A stretch of 64,000 nt of DNA from Mesorhizobium_L sp035547755 (GCA_035547755.1 DASZUG010000020.1:62001-126000); one strand, 5' to 3'; positions 26,716 to 36,210 are shown, numbered from the stretch's first letter. Notes: generated by a model from the letters alone, not told the origin. Numbers and translations are program-made.

Positions 26716-29700
26716 TCAACTGATTGGAACTTCAATGGTGCAGGCGAAGCCTTCCGGGCGGAATTCGCGCTCGACCTTTGCTTTAGGAATGCCGCGCTCG
26801 ATAAGCGCCGTTCCCAGGCCGGCGTCACCTGGGGCCGCAACATGCGGACCGTTCTTCTCTTCCCATAACACACGCAACACCCGGTTGTTCCCGTCCTCCA
26901 GCGTCCATCTCAGATGCACTTCACCCCGCTTTCCGGAGAGCGCGCCATATTTCGAGGCATTGGTTGCGAGCTCGTGCAGAACCAGTCCGAACGGCGTTGC
27001 GAGATCGGGTCCGAGCGTCACCGGTGGACCTTCAAGCCGTACCCGGTCCGGGTTGGCCGAGAAATGGGAAAGCTGGCTTTCGGCCAGCGCCCGGAAGTCG
27101 GCACCCTTCCAATCGGACTGGACGAGCAGGCCATGTGCGTTCGCCAGCGCCGTCAAGCGGCCGTTGAAACGTTCCACGAAAGCCTCCTGGGACGGAGCGT
27201 GGCGAAGCGTCTGTTGCGCGAGCGACTGAACGACGGCCAGCGTGTTCTTGACGCGGTGCGTCAACTCGCTGAGGAGCATCTGCTGGCGGCGCTCCCATTC
27301 CTTGCGTTCCGTAATGTCGCGCGTGCTTTCCAGCACCAGCCTGCGGCCATCCAGCGATTCCAGCTCGATATGGCTTTCGACGGTGATTTCCTTGCCCGAT
27401 TTCGTGGTGTGGAGCAGTTCGCCGGACCACGCGCCCGTTTCCGCCAATTGCCTCCGCAGCGCTTCGAAGGAAGAGCCCGGTACGACCGTCTTCAGGAGCT
27501 GTTCCTTGCGCTTGCCGATCGCTTCCTCCCGGCTGTAGCCGTAGAGTTCCTCGCTGCCGCGATTCCAGTCGAGAACGCCTCCGTCGAAATCCCACATGAA
27601 GATCGGCGCGCGCGAGAGTTCGACCAGCGCCTTCTGCTGCCTCAGCTGCTGCTCGCTCCCCCGCAGCGCTTCCTCGACGCTGCGCCTTTCCGTCACATCG
27701 ACGAAAGTGATAACGACCCCGTCGATCTTGTCGTCGACGGTTCGGTAGGGGCGCAGGCGGAGATCGTACCAGCGTCCGCTCCGGCTGCGGATTTCGCGGC
27801 GGATCGGCGCCAGATCGGCAAGGACGGCGCGCGCGTCCCTCACGAGTTCGTCATATTCCAGCTGATGCGCGAAATCGGTTATGGGGCGGCCTTCGTCGCT
27901 CGGCGTCACGCTGAAGAGTTGCGTCACCTGGTCCGTGAAACGCTTGATGCGAAGCGTCGAGTCGAGGAAAAGGGTGCTGAAATCCGTCGCCGCCATGAGG
28001 TTCTGCAGGTCGCTATGCGCCCGCGAGATCGCCTCCAGCTTGAGCTTGAGCTCGCTGTTGACGGTCTGCAATTCCTCATTGATCGACTGCAGTTCCTCCT
28101 TGCTGGTCTCAAGCTCTTCCGAAGTCGAGCGATATTCCTCGTTGATGGATTGCAGCTCCTCGTTCGCGGCCCGCAATTCCTCGTTGGCGGCTTCCGATTC
28201 CTCGCGCACGGTCCTGAGCCGCGCCTGCGTCAGCTCCAATTCGTCGGCCAGCCGGCGCACCGTATCGTCTTTCGCTTCGAATTCCTGCGAAGCGCCCGCG
28301 CCATCGCCCGCGGACTGTCCTTCGATAAACATGACGAGGGCCGTCTTGGCCTCCCCGGCTTTATCTTCCGGGATGAGATGGACATGAAGCATGACCCGAT
28401 GGACCGAGCCGTTGAACCGGACCGGAATGGGAAGGGTGAGCGTGGAAAGATGCTGGTCGAAAGCACGGTGCAGCGCGGAACGCAGCTCGAAGCGAAGCTC
28501 GGGTTTGACGAGATCGACGACGTCGCTGTTCATCGGCCCGCCGGAAGGCTGGACGAAACGGCCGGCATGCTCGGAGAGATGGACCACTTTGTGCGCTTCG
28601 TCGATCAGCATGCTCGGCGGTGCGAGTTTCTCGATCGCCCGGCGGTGGGCGACGGCGTCGCTGAGCGCAACGCTCGGCCCCGTCGGCGCCCGGATGGCGG
28701 GGAAGCCGGCATCCCGCAAGGCGTAATTGCCGAGCAGGCGAGGCAGAAGCCTCGGCCTTTCTCCATTGCTGGCGGATGATTGGTAGATGCGCATGTTGCG
28801 ATCGATGGTGCGGAACAGTCCGGGCGGATTGTCAGCCATTTCCGAGGAGCCGAGCAGGAGGAAGCCCCCCGGGTTGAGCGCGTAGTGAAAGGTCGTGCAG
28901 ACCTGTTCCTGCAGATCGCGGTCGAGATAGATGAGCAGATTGCGGCAGGAAATCAGATCGACGCGGGAGAAGGGCGGATCCTTCAGCACGTCATGGCTGG
29001 CGAAGAGCACGAGATCCCTTATCTCCTGCCGCACCTTGTAGCCGTCCTTCTCATGCGTGAAGTACCGGCGCAACCGCTCTTCGCTGACATCGGCTTCGAT
29101 TGCCGCCGGATATTGCCCCTCGCGTCCGATATTCAGCGCGCGGGTATCCATATCCGAGGCAAAGACCTGGATTGGCAGGTGCTCATCATGCCGCGTCGAC
29201 TCCTCGGCGAGCAGCATGGCGATCGAATACGCCTCCTCTCCGGTGGCGCAGCCCGGCACCCAAACGCGAATCGTCTCGTTCGCTTCCTTGGATTCGAACA
29301 GTTGCGGCAGCACCTTGACCTTGATCGCGTCGAAGGCGTCGCGGTCGCGAAAGAAGGTCGTTACTGAAATAAGAAGGTCGCTCAGCAGGGCCTGCGCTTC
29401 CTCCGGATGCTCCCTCAAATATTCGTAATAGCCGCGAATATCCTCCGTCCGTATCACCTGCATGCGGCGTGCGATGCGCCGCAGCACCGTGGACCGCTTG
29501 TATTTGGAAAAGTCGTGGCCGGTGCGAACCCGCACATGCGCCAGCACCCGCCGCAACAGTTCTTCGTCGACATGCCCGCTCTCCCCATCCGGCTTTTTCG
29601 TGCGGATGAGATCCGCAAGCCGATGCGCGAGCTCTTCCACCGGCATCACGACATCGGCGACGCCGGTGGCGACGGCGGCGCGCGGCATCGAGCCATATTC

Positions 29701-30192
29701 GGCTTCATCCGGATCCTGGACGAGGATGATTCCGCCGGATTCCTTCACCTTGCGCACGCCGAGCGCGCCATCCGAGCCGGCGCCCGACAGGATCACGGCA
29801 AATCCGTCCCCATGCTCGCCAAGCGAACGGAAAAACAGATCGATAGGAGCGCGCTGGTCGCGCGGTTCGGCAAACTCGACCGCGGAGACGGTATGATCGC
29901 TGAGTTCCAGCCGCCGGTCCGGCGGAATGACATAGATATGGTCGGGCAATAGCCGTTCGGACTGCTTGACCTGCACCACCGGAACCTGGATGTGTCTCGC
30001 CAGAACCTCGGCGAGTTCGCTTTGTACGTTTGGGTCGAGATGGACGATCACGACGTAGGAGGCGCCCGTGTCGGCCGGCAAAGCCTTGAAAAAAGCCTGC
30101 AAAGCAGGGATGCCGCCAGCCGACGCCCCGATTCCCACGATGGTCGGAGTGGAGCGACTCTTGTCTTCTTTTTGTTCGCCGACCCCGTCCAC
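26716..30192 (-). CDS. CheB-CheR-PAS-HWE histidine kinase hybrid
   Basis: This 1158-aa protein joins four modules. CheB methylesterase (about 15-200) has the catalytic Ser24 (GASAGG), His (IVHLDP) and Asp (GAGSDG). CheR methyltransferase (about 215-480) has GCATGEEAYS and SCRNLLIYL. A long coiled coil of NEEL-type heptads (about 680-780) leads to two PAS domains (about 785-910 and 915-1035). The kinase is HWE/HisKA_2 type with His979 in LTHRVKN, the N box LHELATNASKYGAL and a C-terminal IEVPIS strand. I chose the GTG at 30192, six bases after GGGAG; the open frame to 30606 runs into the divergent cheB gene. There are no membrane segments, so it is cytoplasmic. The partner receiver follows 21 bp downstream. 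Confidence 0.92.
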   Translation of the reverse strand: MDGVGEQKEDKSRSTPTIVGIGASAGGIPALQAFFKALPADTGASYVVIVHLDPNVQSELAEVLARHIQVPVVQVKQSERLLPDHIYVIPPDRRLELSDHTVSAVEFAEPRDQRAPIDLFFRSLGEHGDGFAVILSGAGSDGALGVRKVKESGGIILVQDPDEAEYGSMPRAAVATGVADVVMPVEELAHRLADLIRTKKPDGESGHVDEELLRRVLAHVRVRTGHDFSKYKRSTVLRRIARRMQVIRTEDIRGYYEYLREHPEEAQALLSDLLISVTTFFRDRDAFDAIKVKVLPQLFESKEANETIRVWVPGCATGEEAYSIAMLLAEESTRHDEHLPIQVFASDMDTRALNIGREGQYPAAIEADVSEERLRRYFTHEKDGYKVRQEIRDLVLFASHDVLKDPPFSRVDLISCRNLLIYLDRDLQEQVCTTFHYALNPGGFLLLGSSEMADNPPGLFRTIDRNMRIYQSSASNGERPRLLPRLLGNYALRDAGFPAIRAPTGPSVALSDAVAHRRAIEKLAPPSMLIDEAHKVVHLSEHAGRFVQPSGGPMNSDVVDLVKPELRFELRSALHRAFDQHLSTLTLPIPVRFNGSVHRVMLHVHLIPEDKAGEAKTALVMFIEGQSAGDGAGASQEFEAKDDTVRRLADELELTQARLRTVREESEAANEELRAANEELQSINEEYRSTSEELETSKEELQSINEELQTVNSELKLKLEAISRAHSDLQNLMAATDFSTLFLDSTLRIKRFTDQVTQLFSVTPSDEGRPITDFAHQLEYDELVRDARAVLADLAPIRREIRSRSGRWYDLRLRPYRTVDDKIDGVVITFVDVTERRSVEEALRGSEQQLRQQKALVELSRAPIFMWDFDGGVLDWNRGSEELYGYSREEAIGKRKEQLLKTVVPGSSFEALRRQLAETGAWSGELLHTTKSGKEITVESHIELESLDGRRLVLESTRDITERKEWERRQQMLLSELTHRVKNTLAVVQSLAQQTLRHAPSQEAFVERFNGRLTALANAHGLLVQSDWKGADFRALAESQLSHFSANPDRVRLEGPPVTLGPDLATPFGLVLHELATNASKYGALSGKRGEVHLRWTLEDGNNRVLRVLWEEKNGPHVAAPGDAGLGTALIERGIPKAKVEREFRPEGFACTIEVPIS

Positions 30193-30331
30193 AGCACACT
30201 CCCACGCTTGCTGATCAAGAACCTTATAAGAAAAGGTTGTTCGCCAAAAGAAGCTAAACTTTTCACAACCGGCAAGGTTGCAGGCGTACCGGTCCGAAAG
30301 CATCATACATCGCTTGCCCGGCAAGGAAGGA

Positions 30332-30357
30332 GGAACATTTACCGCCTGCGCGAGGTT
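30332..30357 (+). promoter_or_regulatory. Possible EcfG-type general-stress promoter
   Basis: GGAAC (30332-30336), 18 nt, then GTT (30355-30357) resembles the GGAAC-N16/17-CGTT consensus of alphaproteobacterial EcfG sigma factors, except that the base before GTT is G. It lies about 40 bp before the CheB start. GGAAC also overlaps a GGAGGA purine run, so chance is possible. Confidence 0.35.
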
Positions 30358-30394
30358 TTTTACCGGGACGGGCGCGCCACGGACCGGAGCACGA

Positions 30395-31408
30395 ATGGCC
30401 AACAGGGACATCATCGCAATCGGCACTTCAGCGGGCGGCGTCGACGCGCTGCAGTTCCTGGCGGCACGGCTGCCACCGGACCTTCCCGCCAGCATTCTGA
30501 TAACGATCCATCTGGCGAAGGAATTTCGCTCGGTGCTGGACGATTTATTGTCACGCGCCGGCCCGCTGCCTGCTTCCTTCGCCACCGACGGAGAGCCCTT
30601 GCGCAAGGGCCATATCTACATTGCGCCGCCGGATCGTCACTTGCTGGTCGAAAACGATCGCTTTTTGCTGGGCGCGGGCCCGCGCGAGAACAATGCCCGG
30701 CCGGCGATCGATCCGATGCTTCGCTCGGTCGCTCTATGTTGCGGACCACGCGCTGTCGGAGTCGTCCTCACAGGGACCCTTGGCGATGGCGCTTCCGGTC
30801 TGTGGGCGATCGAGAAATGCGGCGGCTTCAGCGTCGTGCAGAATCCCGCCGATGCAGCCTTTCCGGACATGCCGGAAAACGCGTTGCGCATCATGAGGCC
30901 AGATCATGTCGTGCGGTTGAAGGATCTGGCGCCGCTGCTGGAAAGCCTGGCGCACCAGCCGGCCGGCGAACCGGTCGAGGCGCCGGAGCAGATCAGATTC
31001 GAGGTGGAGATCGCCAAAGCAGGACATTCGAACATGGATGAGATGGATCGTTTCGGCAGGCGTTCCGTGCTGGCCTGCCCCGATTGCCACGGCGTGATGT
31101 GGGAGATCGACGAGGGCGATCTGATCCGCTACCGCTGTCACGTCGGCCATACCTACACCGCTGAACTGATGGATGTCGCCGTCGACGAGAATTTGCGCCG
31201 CGCGCTCGCCAGCGCCGTCAGGGCGCTGGAAGAAAAGGTCGCGCTGGCGCGCAAGCTGCGGAAGCAGGCTATCGATAGCGGCCATATCCATGTTCAGGAC
31301 ACCTGGGGAGAGAGGGTGCGCGAATATCAGCGCGAGCTGGACGTCGTGCGCGACGCCATGCTGCGCATGGAAGCGATCGCGGCGAAGGCGGCGAAAGCAG
31401 CGGAGTAG
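30395..31408 (+). CDS. Stand-alone CheB-type protein-glutamate methylesterase
   Basis: This 337-aa protein is a CheB catalytic domain without a receiver: Ser12 in GTSAGG, His in ITIHLAKEF and Asp in GTLGDGASG form the triad. After about residue 215 it adds a zinc-ribbon-like piece (CPDCHG, then RYRCHVGHTYT) and a helical C-terminal tail. The ATG at 30395 is used; an earlier start at 30278 would cross the putative promoter. It is divergently transcribed from the CheB-CheR-HWE kinase with a 202-bp shared control region. CheB proteins outside chemotaxis clusters often feed into stress or surface signalling; that role is inferred. Confidence 0.9.
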   Translation: MANRDIIAIGTSAGGVDALQFLAARLPPDLPASILITIHLAKEFRSVLDDLLSRAGPLPASFATDGEPLRKGHIYIAPPDRHLLVENDRFLLGAGPRENNARPAIDPMLRSVALCCGPRAVGVVLTGTLGDGASGLWAIEKCGGFSVVQNPADAAFPDMPENALRIMRPDHVVRLKDLAPLLESLAHQPAGEPVEAPEQIRFEVEIAKAGHSNMDEMDRFGRRSVLACPDCHGVMWEIDEGDLIRYRCHVGHTYTAELMDVAVDENLRRALASAVRALEEKVALARKLRKQAIDSGHIHVQDTWGERVREYQRELDVVRDAMLRMEAIAAKAAKAAE

Positions 31409-31444
31409 AGGGTCCGATCGGCGCTCCGTCGCCGGAGCAAGCGC

Positions 31445-32131
31445 TCAGGTGAGTTCCGGTTCCTCGATCGAAATGTGCGCATCGAGCCGGAAAGGAGCGA
31501 AGGAAATCCTGTGGAGCCTCGGCAGGGCGCCGTGGCCGGCGATCTCGTCGCGATGGCGCTCCGTCGCATAACCCATATGCAGGGCGAAGCTGAAATGGGC
31601 GTGGCGGCGGCCGGCCTGGATCATCATCCTGTCGCGGGTCACTTTCGCCACGATCGACGCCGCCGCGATCGACTGCGAGCGCTGGTCGCCCTTCACCACC
31701 GCCTCAGCGGGGCAGGGGAGGCCGGGCGGGACATCCCTTCCGTCGGCGAGCGCAAAGCGCGGGCTGACACAAAGGCCGGCGAGCGCTCGGCGCATCGCTT
31801 CGAGGCTCGCCTTGCGGATGTCCGAGGCGTCGATGCTGCAGGCCGACACGGAAGCCACCGCCACGGCGATCGCGCTCGAAAAAATGTCGCCGAAGAGCTT
31901 CTCCCGGGCGATTGCCGTCAGCCTCTTGGAATCGTCGAGACCGTCCGGAATCCCTTTCGGGTCCAGGATGACCGCCCCGGCGACCACCGGTCCGGCAAGC
32001 GGTCCCCTGCCGGCTTCGTCCAGACCGGCGACGGGTCCCAATCCACGCCTGATGGCGCGCCGTTCCATGACGAAATCGGGCGCGACCGGCATGTCGAAGA
32101 GAAGCGGAGAATCGGAACGTTGGCGAGCCAT
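31445..32131 (-). CDS. rnhB: Ribonuclease HII
   Basis: RNase HII cuts RNA in RNA-DNA hybrids and starts ribonucleotide excision repair. The 228-aa protein begins at ATG 32131; the frame upstream to 32551 is spurious. The catalytic acids lie in LDEAGRGPLAGPVVAGAV (Asp and Glu), in ALADGRDVP and later near RDRMMIQ. The signature KGDQRSQSIAAASIVAKVTRD is intact. It converges with the cheB gene (36 bp between stops) and follows the radical SAM gene on the same strand. Confidence 0.95.
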   Translation of the reverse strand: MARQRSDSPLLFDMPVAPDFVMERRAIRRGLGPVAGLDEAGRGPLAGPVVAGAVILDPKGIPDGLDDSKRLTAIAREKLFGDIFSSAIAVAVASVSACSIDASDIRKASLEAMRRALAGLCVSPRFALADGRDVPPGLPCPAEAVVKGDQRSQSIAAASIVAKVTRDRMMIQAGRRHAHFSFALHMGYATERHRDEIAGHGALPRLHRISFAPFRLDAHISIEEPELT

Positions 32132-32301
32132 TGTGCGGCGATGCTCGCATCTCGTCCGATTCTCCGCAAGGCCTCGCCGGCGTCGGGGAAACGCCGGCGA
32201 GGGGATCACCGTCGAACGCTCGGGGAGGGGGCCGCGTTTCGACGGGAGGGCGATTGCGGGTCGCATTTGCGGTATCTGAGAGGGGCCCGCGTGAAAAATG
32301 G

Positions 32302-33459
32302 CTACAGCAGCATCAACTGCTCTCCGGCGCCAGCGGGAGCCTTGAAAAGGTCGTTCCGCAGCGCGCGCTTTTCCTGGTTGAGGCCGAGCCGCTTCGCCGC
32401 GATCTCGAACCGCCGCCCGATCTGCCAGGCGTAGGGACCGCTCCCCTTCATCCGCTTCCCCCATTCCGAATCGTAATCCTTGCCGCCGCGCATGGATCGC
32501 ACCAGAGAGAGGACATGGCGATAGCGGTCCGGATAATGGCGAAGCAGCCAATCCTTGAAGATCGGGCTCACCTCGAGCGGCAGGCGCAGGATGACGAAGC
32601 CTGCCTCGCGCGCTCCGGCCGCCTCGGCCGATTCCAGGATGCGCTCGATCTCCTGGTCGTTCAGCCCGGGAACAATCGGCGCGACCATGACCGATGCCGG
32701 GATGCCGGCCTCCGACAAAAGCCTGATCGCCTCAAGCCGCTTCGGCGGCGTCGCCGCGCGCGGCTCCATGGTGCGCGCCAGACGCCTGTCGAGCGTCGTC
32801 ACCGAAAGCGCCACCTTCGCCAGACCCTTCTCGGCCATTCGCGCCAGAATGTCGATGTCGCGTGTCACCAGCGCCGACTTGGTGACGATGCCGACCGGAT
32901 GCTCATGCGCCTCCAGAACTTCGAGGATCTCGCGCATGATGCGCCAGTTGCGCTCGATCGGCTGGTAGGGGTCCGTGTTCGTGCCGATGGCGATGGTGCG
33001 CGGCTGATAGTTCTCCTTCGCCAGTTCCCGCTCCAGAAGCTTGGCCGCGTCCGGCTTGGCGAAGAGCTTCGATTCGAAATCGAGGCCCGGCGACAGGCCC
33101 ATATAGGCGTGTGTGGGCCGCGCGAAGCAATAGATGCAACCATGCTCGCAGCCCCTGTAGGGATTGATCGAACGGTCGAAGGATATATCCGGGGATTCGT
33201 TACGGGTGATGATCGTTCGAGGCCGCTCGACCTGCACGTCCGTCTTGAACGGCGGCAGTTCCTCGAGCGAACTCCAGCCGTCGTCGAAGACATGGCGCGA
33301 GGTCGGCTCGAACCGGCCGGACGGATTGACGCCGGCGCCGCGTCCACGGCGGCGGTCCGGGTCGATCCTGATGCCGCTCCTTTCGATCATGGCATTGGCC
33401 ATCGCCGAGCCTCCCTTGTCGAAGGCTGCAACATCCGCGCGCGTTATCGGTTCCATCAT
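32302..33459 (-). CDS. PA0069-family radical SAM protein
   Basis: This 385-aa protein has the radical SAM cluster motif C-X3-C-X2-C (CEHGCIYC, about residues 103-110) following SFDRSINPYRG, an arrangement typical of the PA0069/spore-photoproduct-lyase-like group. Downstream are IAIGTNTDPYQPIE, VGIVTKSALVTRDIDIL and VMVAPIVPGLND, conserved barrel strands. The C-terminal 100 residues are charged. The start could be 33459 (ATGATGG) or a later ATG giving MANAM. The reaction is unknown for this family; an SPL-like repair role is only a structural analogy. Confidence 0.88.
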   Translation of the reverse strand: MMEPITRADVAAFDKGGSAMANAMIERSGIRIDPDRRRGRGAGVNPSGRFEPTSRHVFDDGWSSLEELPPFKTDVQVERPRTIITRNESPDISFDRSINPYRGCEHGCIYCFARPTHAYMGLSPGLDFESKLFAKPDAAKLLERELAKENYQPRTIAIGTNTDPYQPIERNWRIMREILEVLEAHEHPVGIVTKSALVTRDIDILARMAEKGLAKVALSVTTLDRRLARTMEPRAATPPKRLEAIRLLSEAGIPASVMVAPIVPGLNDQEIERILESAEAAGAREAGFVILRLPLEVSPIFKDWLLRHYPDRYRHVLSLVRSMRGGKDYDSEWGKRMKGSGPYAWQIGRRFEIAAKRLGLNQEKRALRNDLFKAPAGAGEQLMLL

Positions 33460-33595
33460 TGTTCCGTCTTCCGCTTGCCGAAAGGTGAGTCGTGATGAAA
33501 TTATTCCTATCCAAAGAATGAGAACATATCAAGAACATTTTGGATGCGTAAATGTTCCGCATGGAAAGCACGAAACGCTCGGGACGTGCGAGGGA

Positions 33596-34141
33596 TCAGT
33601 TCTTGCCGCGTCTCAGATGCTCGTCGAGACGGGGCATGATCTCGACGAAATTGCAGGGCATGTGGCGATAGTCGAATTGCGCCTTGAGGATGTTGTCCCA
33701 GGCGTCCCGGCAGGCGCCGGGCGAACCGGGCAGGGCGAAGACGAAGGTCGCGTCGATGACGCCGCCTGTCGCGCGCGACTGGATGGTGGACGTGCCGATC
33801 TTGTCATAGGAAATCCTGTGAAAGACCTCCGAAAACCCGTCCATCTTCTTTTCGAAGAGCGGTTCGAGCGCTTCCGGCGTCACATCCCGGCCGGTAAAGC
33901 CCGTACCTCCCGTCGTGATGATGGCGTCGATCGTCTTGTCCTTCGCCCATGTGGAGACGATACTGCGGATGGCCTCCACATCGTCCTTGACGATCTCGCG
34001 TGCGGCAAGGGTGTGGCCCGCTTCCTGGATCCGATCCTCCAGCGTCTGCCCGGATTTGTCGTCGGCGAGAGAGCGCGTGTCGGAAACGGTGAGCACGGCG
34101 AAGCTGACCGGGATGAAAGGCCGTTTCTCGTCAATTCCCAT
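33596..34141 (-). CDS. moaB: Molybdenum cofactor biosynthesis protein B
   Basis: MoaB/MogA-family proteins adenylylate molybdopterin before metal insertion. The 181-aa protein starts at ATG 34141 (MGIDEKRPFIPVS). The family core is clear: AVLTVSDTRSLADDKSG, the IITTGGTGFTGRDVTPEA substrate loop, and FVFALPGSPGACRDAW. It overlaps the end of ispE by 11 bp on the same strand, suggesting co-transcription. No other moa gene is nearby. Confidence 0.93.
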   Translation of the reverse strand: MGIDEKRPFIPVSFAVLTVSDTRSLADDKSGQTLEDRIQEAGHTLAAREIVKDDVEAIRSIVSTWAKDKTIDAIITTGGTGFTGRDVTPEALEPLFEKKMDGFSEVFHRISYDKIGTSTIQSRATGGVIDATFVFALPGSPGACRDAWDNILKAQFDYRHMPCNFVEIMPRLDEHLRRGKN

Positions 34142-35006
34142 CGTCAGGATCCTCTGTCGATGCCATGCTCCGCGTTTCGGTGACGAACCAGTCCGGCTGC
34201 CGTTCGCGAATGAGGCCGGCGCCATTCTGGGCCGCATCCATTGTTTCGAAAAGGCCGAAACAGGTCGCGCCCGAGCCCGACATGCGCGCGAACGCCGCGC
34301 CAAGATTTTCGAGCGTCCGCAGCACATCCGAAATGGGCGGAGCGATGCCACATGCCGGCGATTGGAGGTCATTGCGGGTCTGTTCGAGCCAGGCGAAGAG
34401 ATGTTTCGGATCACTGGGTGGCCGTGAAGGGAGCGGAGCGTTGTCCCGCTTCGAAAGCGCCCGGAAAACCGCCGGCGTCGAAACCTCCACGCCGGGATTG
34501 ACGAGGACCATGGGCAGCGACGGGAAACCGCGCAGGATTTCGATCCTTTCGCCGATCCCCCGAGCGACGAGCGGTCGCGCCGCGAGGCACATGGGCAGGT
34601 CTGCGCCGAGCTTCGCCGCGACCTCCAAAAGGGCTTCGTCGGAAAGAGTTGCGTCATGATGGCGCCTCAGTGCTCGCAGCATCGCCGCAGCGTCACTCGA
34701 TCCGCCGCCTATCCCCGAGGAAGGCGGCAGGTTCTTTTCGAGGATGACCGACAGGGGAGCGCCGCCGGGGAAAGCCATGCGGAAAGCATCGCGCGCTTTG
34801 AGGACAAGATTGCCGCTATCGAGGGGAATGCCATCGCCATAGGGACCAGCGACACGGAATTCATCCCTTTGGGAAGGAGAGACCGTGATCCGATCACCGA
34901 AACCTGTGAAAACCGCCAGCGTTTCGATCAGATGGTAGCGGTCGCCGCGCCGCCCGACGACGTGCAGCGCAAGATTGATCTTGGCTGGTGCGAGAAAGCT
35001 GCTCAT
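34131..35006 (-). CDS. ispE: 4-diphosphocytidyl-2-C-methyl-D-erythritol kinase
   Basis: IspE phosphorylates CDP-ME in the MEP pathway to isoprenoid precursors. The 291-aa GHMP kinase has the N-terminal FLAPAKINLALHVVGRR with the catalytic Lys/His region and the ATP-binding glycine loop PPSSGIGGGSSDAAAML. RMSGSGATCFGLF forms the third GHMP motif. It is upstream of and overlaps moaB. Its product feeds the polyprenyl synthase and UbiA encoded elsewhere in the window. Confidence 0.96.
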   Translation of the reverse strand: MSSFLAPAKINLALHVVGRRGDRYHLIETLAVFTGFGDRITVSPSQRDEFRVAGPYGDGIPLDSGNLVLKARDAFRMAFPGGAPLSVILEKNLPPSSGIGGGSSDAAAMLRALRRHHDATLSDEALLEVAAKLGADLPMCLAARPLVARGIGERIEILRGFPSLPMVLVNPGVEVSTPAVFRALSKRDNAPLPSRPPSDPKHLFAWLEQTRNDLQSPACGIAPPISDVLRTLENLGAAFARMSGSGATCFGLFETMDAAQNGAGLIRERQPDWFVTETRSMASTEDPDDGN

Positions 35007-35027
35007 GCAGCGGAAGGAGAACGGAAA

Positions 35028-35213
35028 TCAGTCCTTCGCCAGCCGGTATTCGCCGGTGACGGGGTCCTTCACGAGCGTGCCGATGGTTCCGTTCGCGGCT
35101 TGTTTCTCCTGCCGCCTCACTTTCGAGGATACGCGTTGGGCCTCACGGACGAATGCCTTGTAGCCGTAATAGGCGGCGGCGATGATGATGAGGAAGAATA
35201 TCAGCTGCGGCAT
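35028..35213 (-). CDS. Small single-pass membrane protein
   Basis: This encodes about 61 aa from the ATG at 35213, six bases after GGAG (an ORF start at 35225 is less likely). One membrane helix (about residues 3-18, FFLIIIAAAYYGYKAF) is followed by a basic cytoplasmic tail with VKDPVTGEYRLAKD at the end. Small proteins of this shape sit next to the S49 peptidase in rhizobia, as here, 22 bp after it in the order of transcription and before ispE. The function is unknown. Confidence 0.7.
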   Translation of the reverse strand: MPQLIFFLIIIAAAYYGYKAFVREAQRVSSKVRRQEKQAANGTIGTLVKDPVTGEYRLAKD

Positions 35214-35275
35214 GTCTTGCTCCACCGCGCCCGCGTCCGGGCGCTTCCTTTAGTATAGGCGTTCCTCCGCTTCGA

Positions 35276-36145
35276 TCAAAGCCCAAACCGCGCCCAGGCC
35301 GCGCGTTCCTCCAGCGCATCGACCAGTCCACTGACGGCTGCTGCCGCTATGTCGGGCGTCGGATCGCCGCCCGTCGATCCCGGAAGGCCGAGTTTGCGGG
35401 TGAGGAAGCCGCGGGCCGGCGTGACGAGTTGCAGCCTGGTCTTTTCGCCATAACGCTCCTTGAGCGCCGAACGCATGTCGCCCAATTGATCGACGAGACC
35501 CAAGTCGACACCCCGCTTGGCCGTCCAGAAGAGCCCGGTGAAGAGGTCGGGGTCGTCCGCCAGTTTCTTGCCGCGCCGCTCCTTGACGAGATCGATGAAG
35601 GTCTCGTGCACCTCCAATTGAAGCGTTTTCAGCCGCTCGACGTCCTCCTTCCGCTCCGGGCGGAAGGGGTCGAGGGTGGCTTTGTTCCTCCCGGCCGTAT
35701 GCACGCGCCGCTCCACGCCGATCTTCTTGATCAAGTCCTGAAAGCCGAAGGATGCCGAGACCACCCCGATGGAGCCGACGATGGAGGAGGGATCGGCGAT
35801 GATCTCGTCTCCGGCAAGCGCGATCATGTAGCCGCCGGAAGCCGCAAGATCCTCCACGAACATCAGGACTTTCTTGTCCTTCTCGGCGGCAAGATCTCTT
35901 ATCCTCTTGTAGATCAGGCGCGACTGGACCGGCGAGCCTCCCGGAGAATTGATCGAGATCGCGACCGCCGGCGCCTTCTTGAACGAAAAGGCCTTCTCGA
36001 TCAGGCCGGCCGTCGTCGCGAGCGAAAGGCCGCTTCTGAACGGTGCGCCGCTCGCCAGGATCATGCCCTGCAGCCGCACGACCGGTATGGTCACGGCGTC
36101 CGACCGCATGGAGGAAGGCAGGACTCGATCGAACAGGCGCTTCAA
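35276..36145 (-). CDS. S49 family signal-peptide peptidase-like protease
   Basis: This 289-aa protein is a short (one-domain) SppA/SohB-type serine protease. The nucleophile Ser lies in LAASGGYMIALAGDEI (about residue 107) and the general-base Lys in the RVHTAGRNKATLDPF region (about residue 157), the Ser-Lys dyad of S49 peptidases. VAISINSPGGSP precedes them as the oxyanion region. No strong signal anchor is visible at the N terminus, so its membrane attachment is unclear; related enzymes cleave leftover signal peptides. Its neighbours are the small membrane protein gene and a methyltransferase gene, both on the same strand. Confidence 0.9.
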   Translation of the reverse strand: MKRLFDRVLPSSMRSDAVTIPVVRLQGMILASGAPFRSGLSLATTAGLIEKAFSFKKAPAVAISINSPGGSPVQSRLIYKRIRDLAAEKDKKVLMFVEDLAASGGYMIALAGDEIIADPSSIVGSIGVVSASFGFQDLIKKIGVERRVHTAGRNKATLDPFRPERKEDVERLKTLQLEVHETFIDLVKERRGKKLADDPDLFTGLFWTAKRGVDLGLVDQLGDMRSALKERYGEKTRLQLVTPARGFLTRKLGLPGSTGGDPTPDIAAAAVSGLVDALEERAAWARFGL

Positions 36146-36210
36146 TTCATTCCTCCGCGGTTGCAGCTTGCATGTAGGTTGCGCCCCTTTCGGCGCAAGT
36201 CCCGAACAGA

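Noticed and set aside
26914..28779. 621-aa plus-strand ORF opposite the kinase
   Set aside because: Antisense shadow; no recognisable domain and biased composition.
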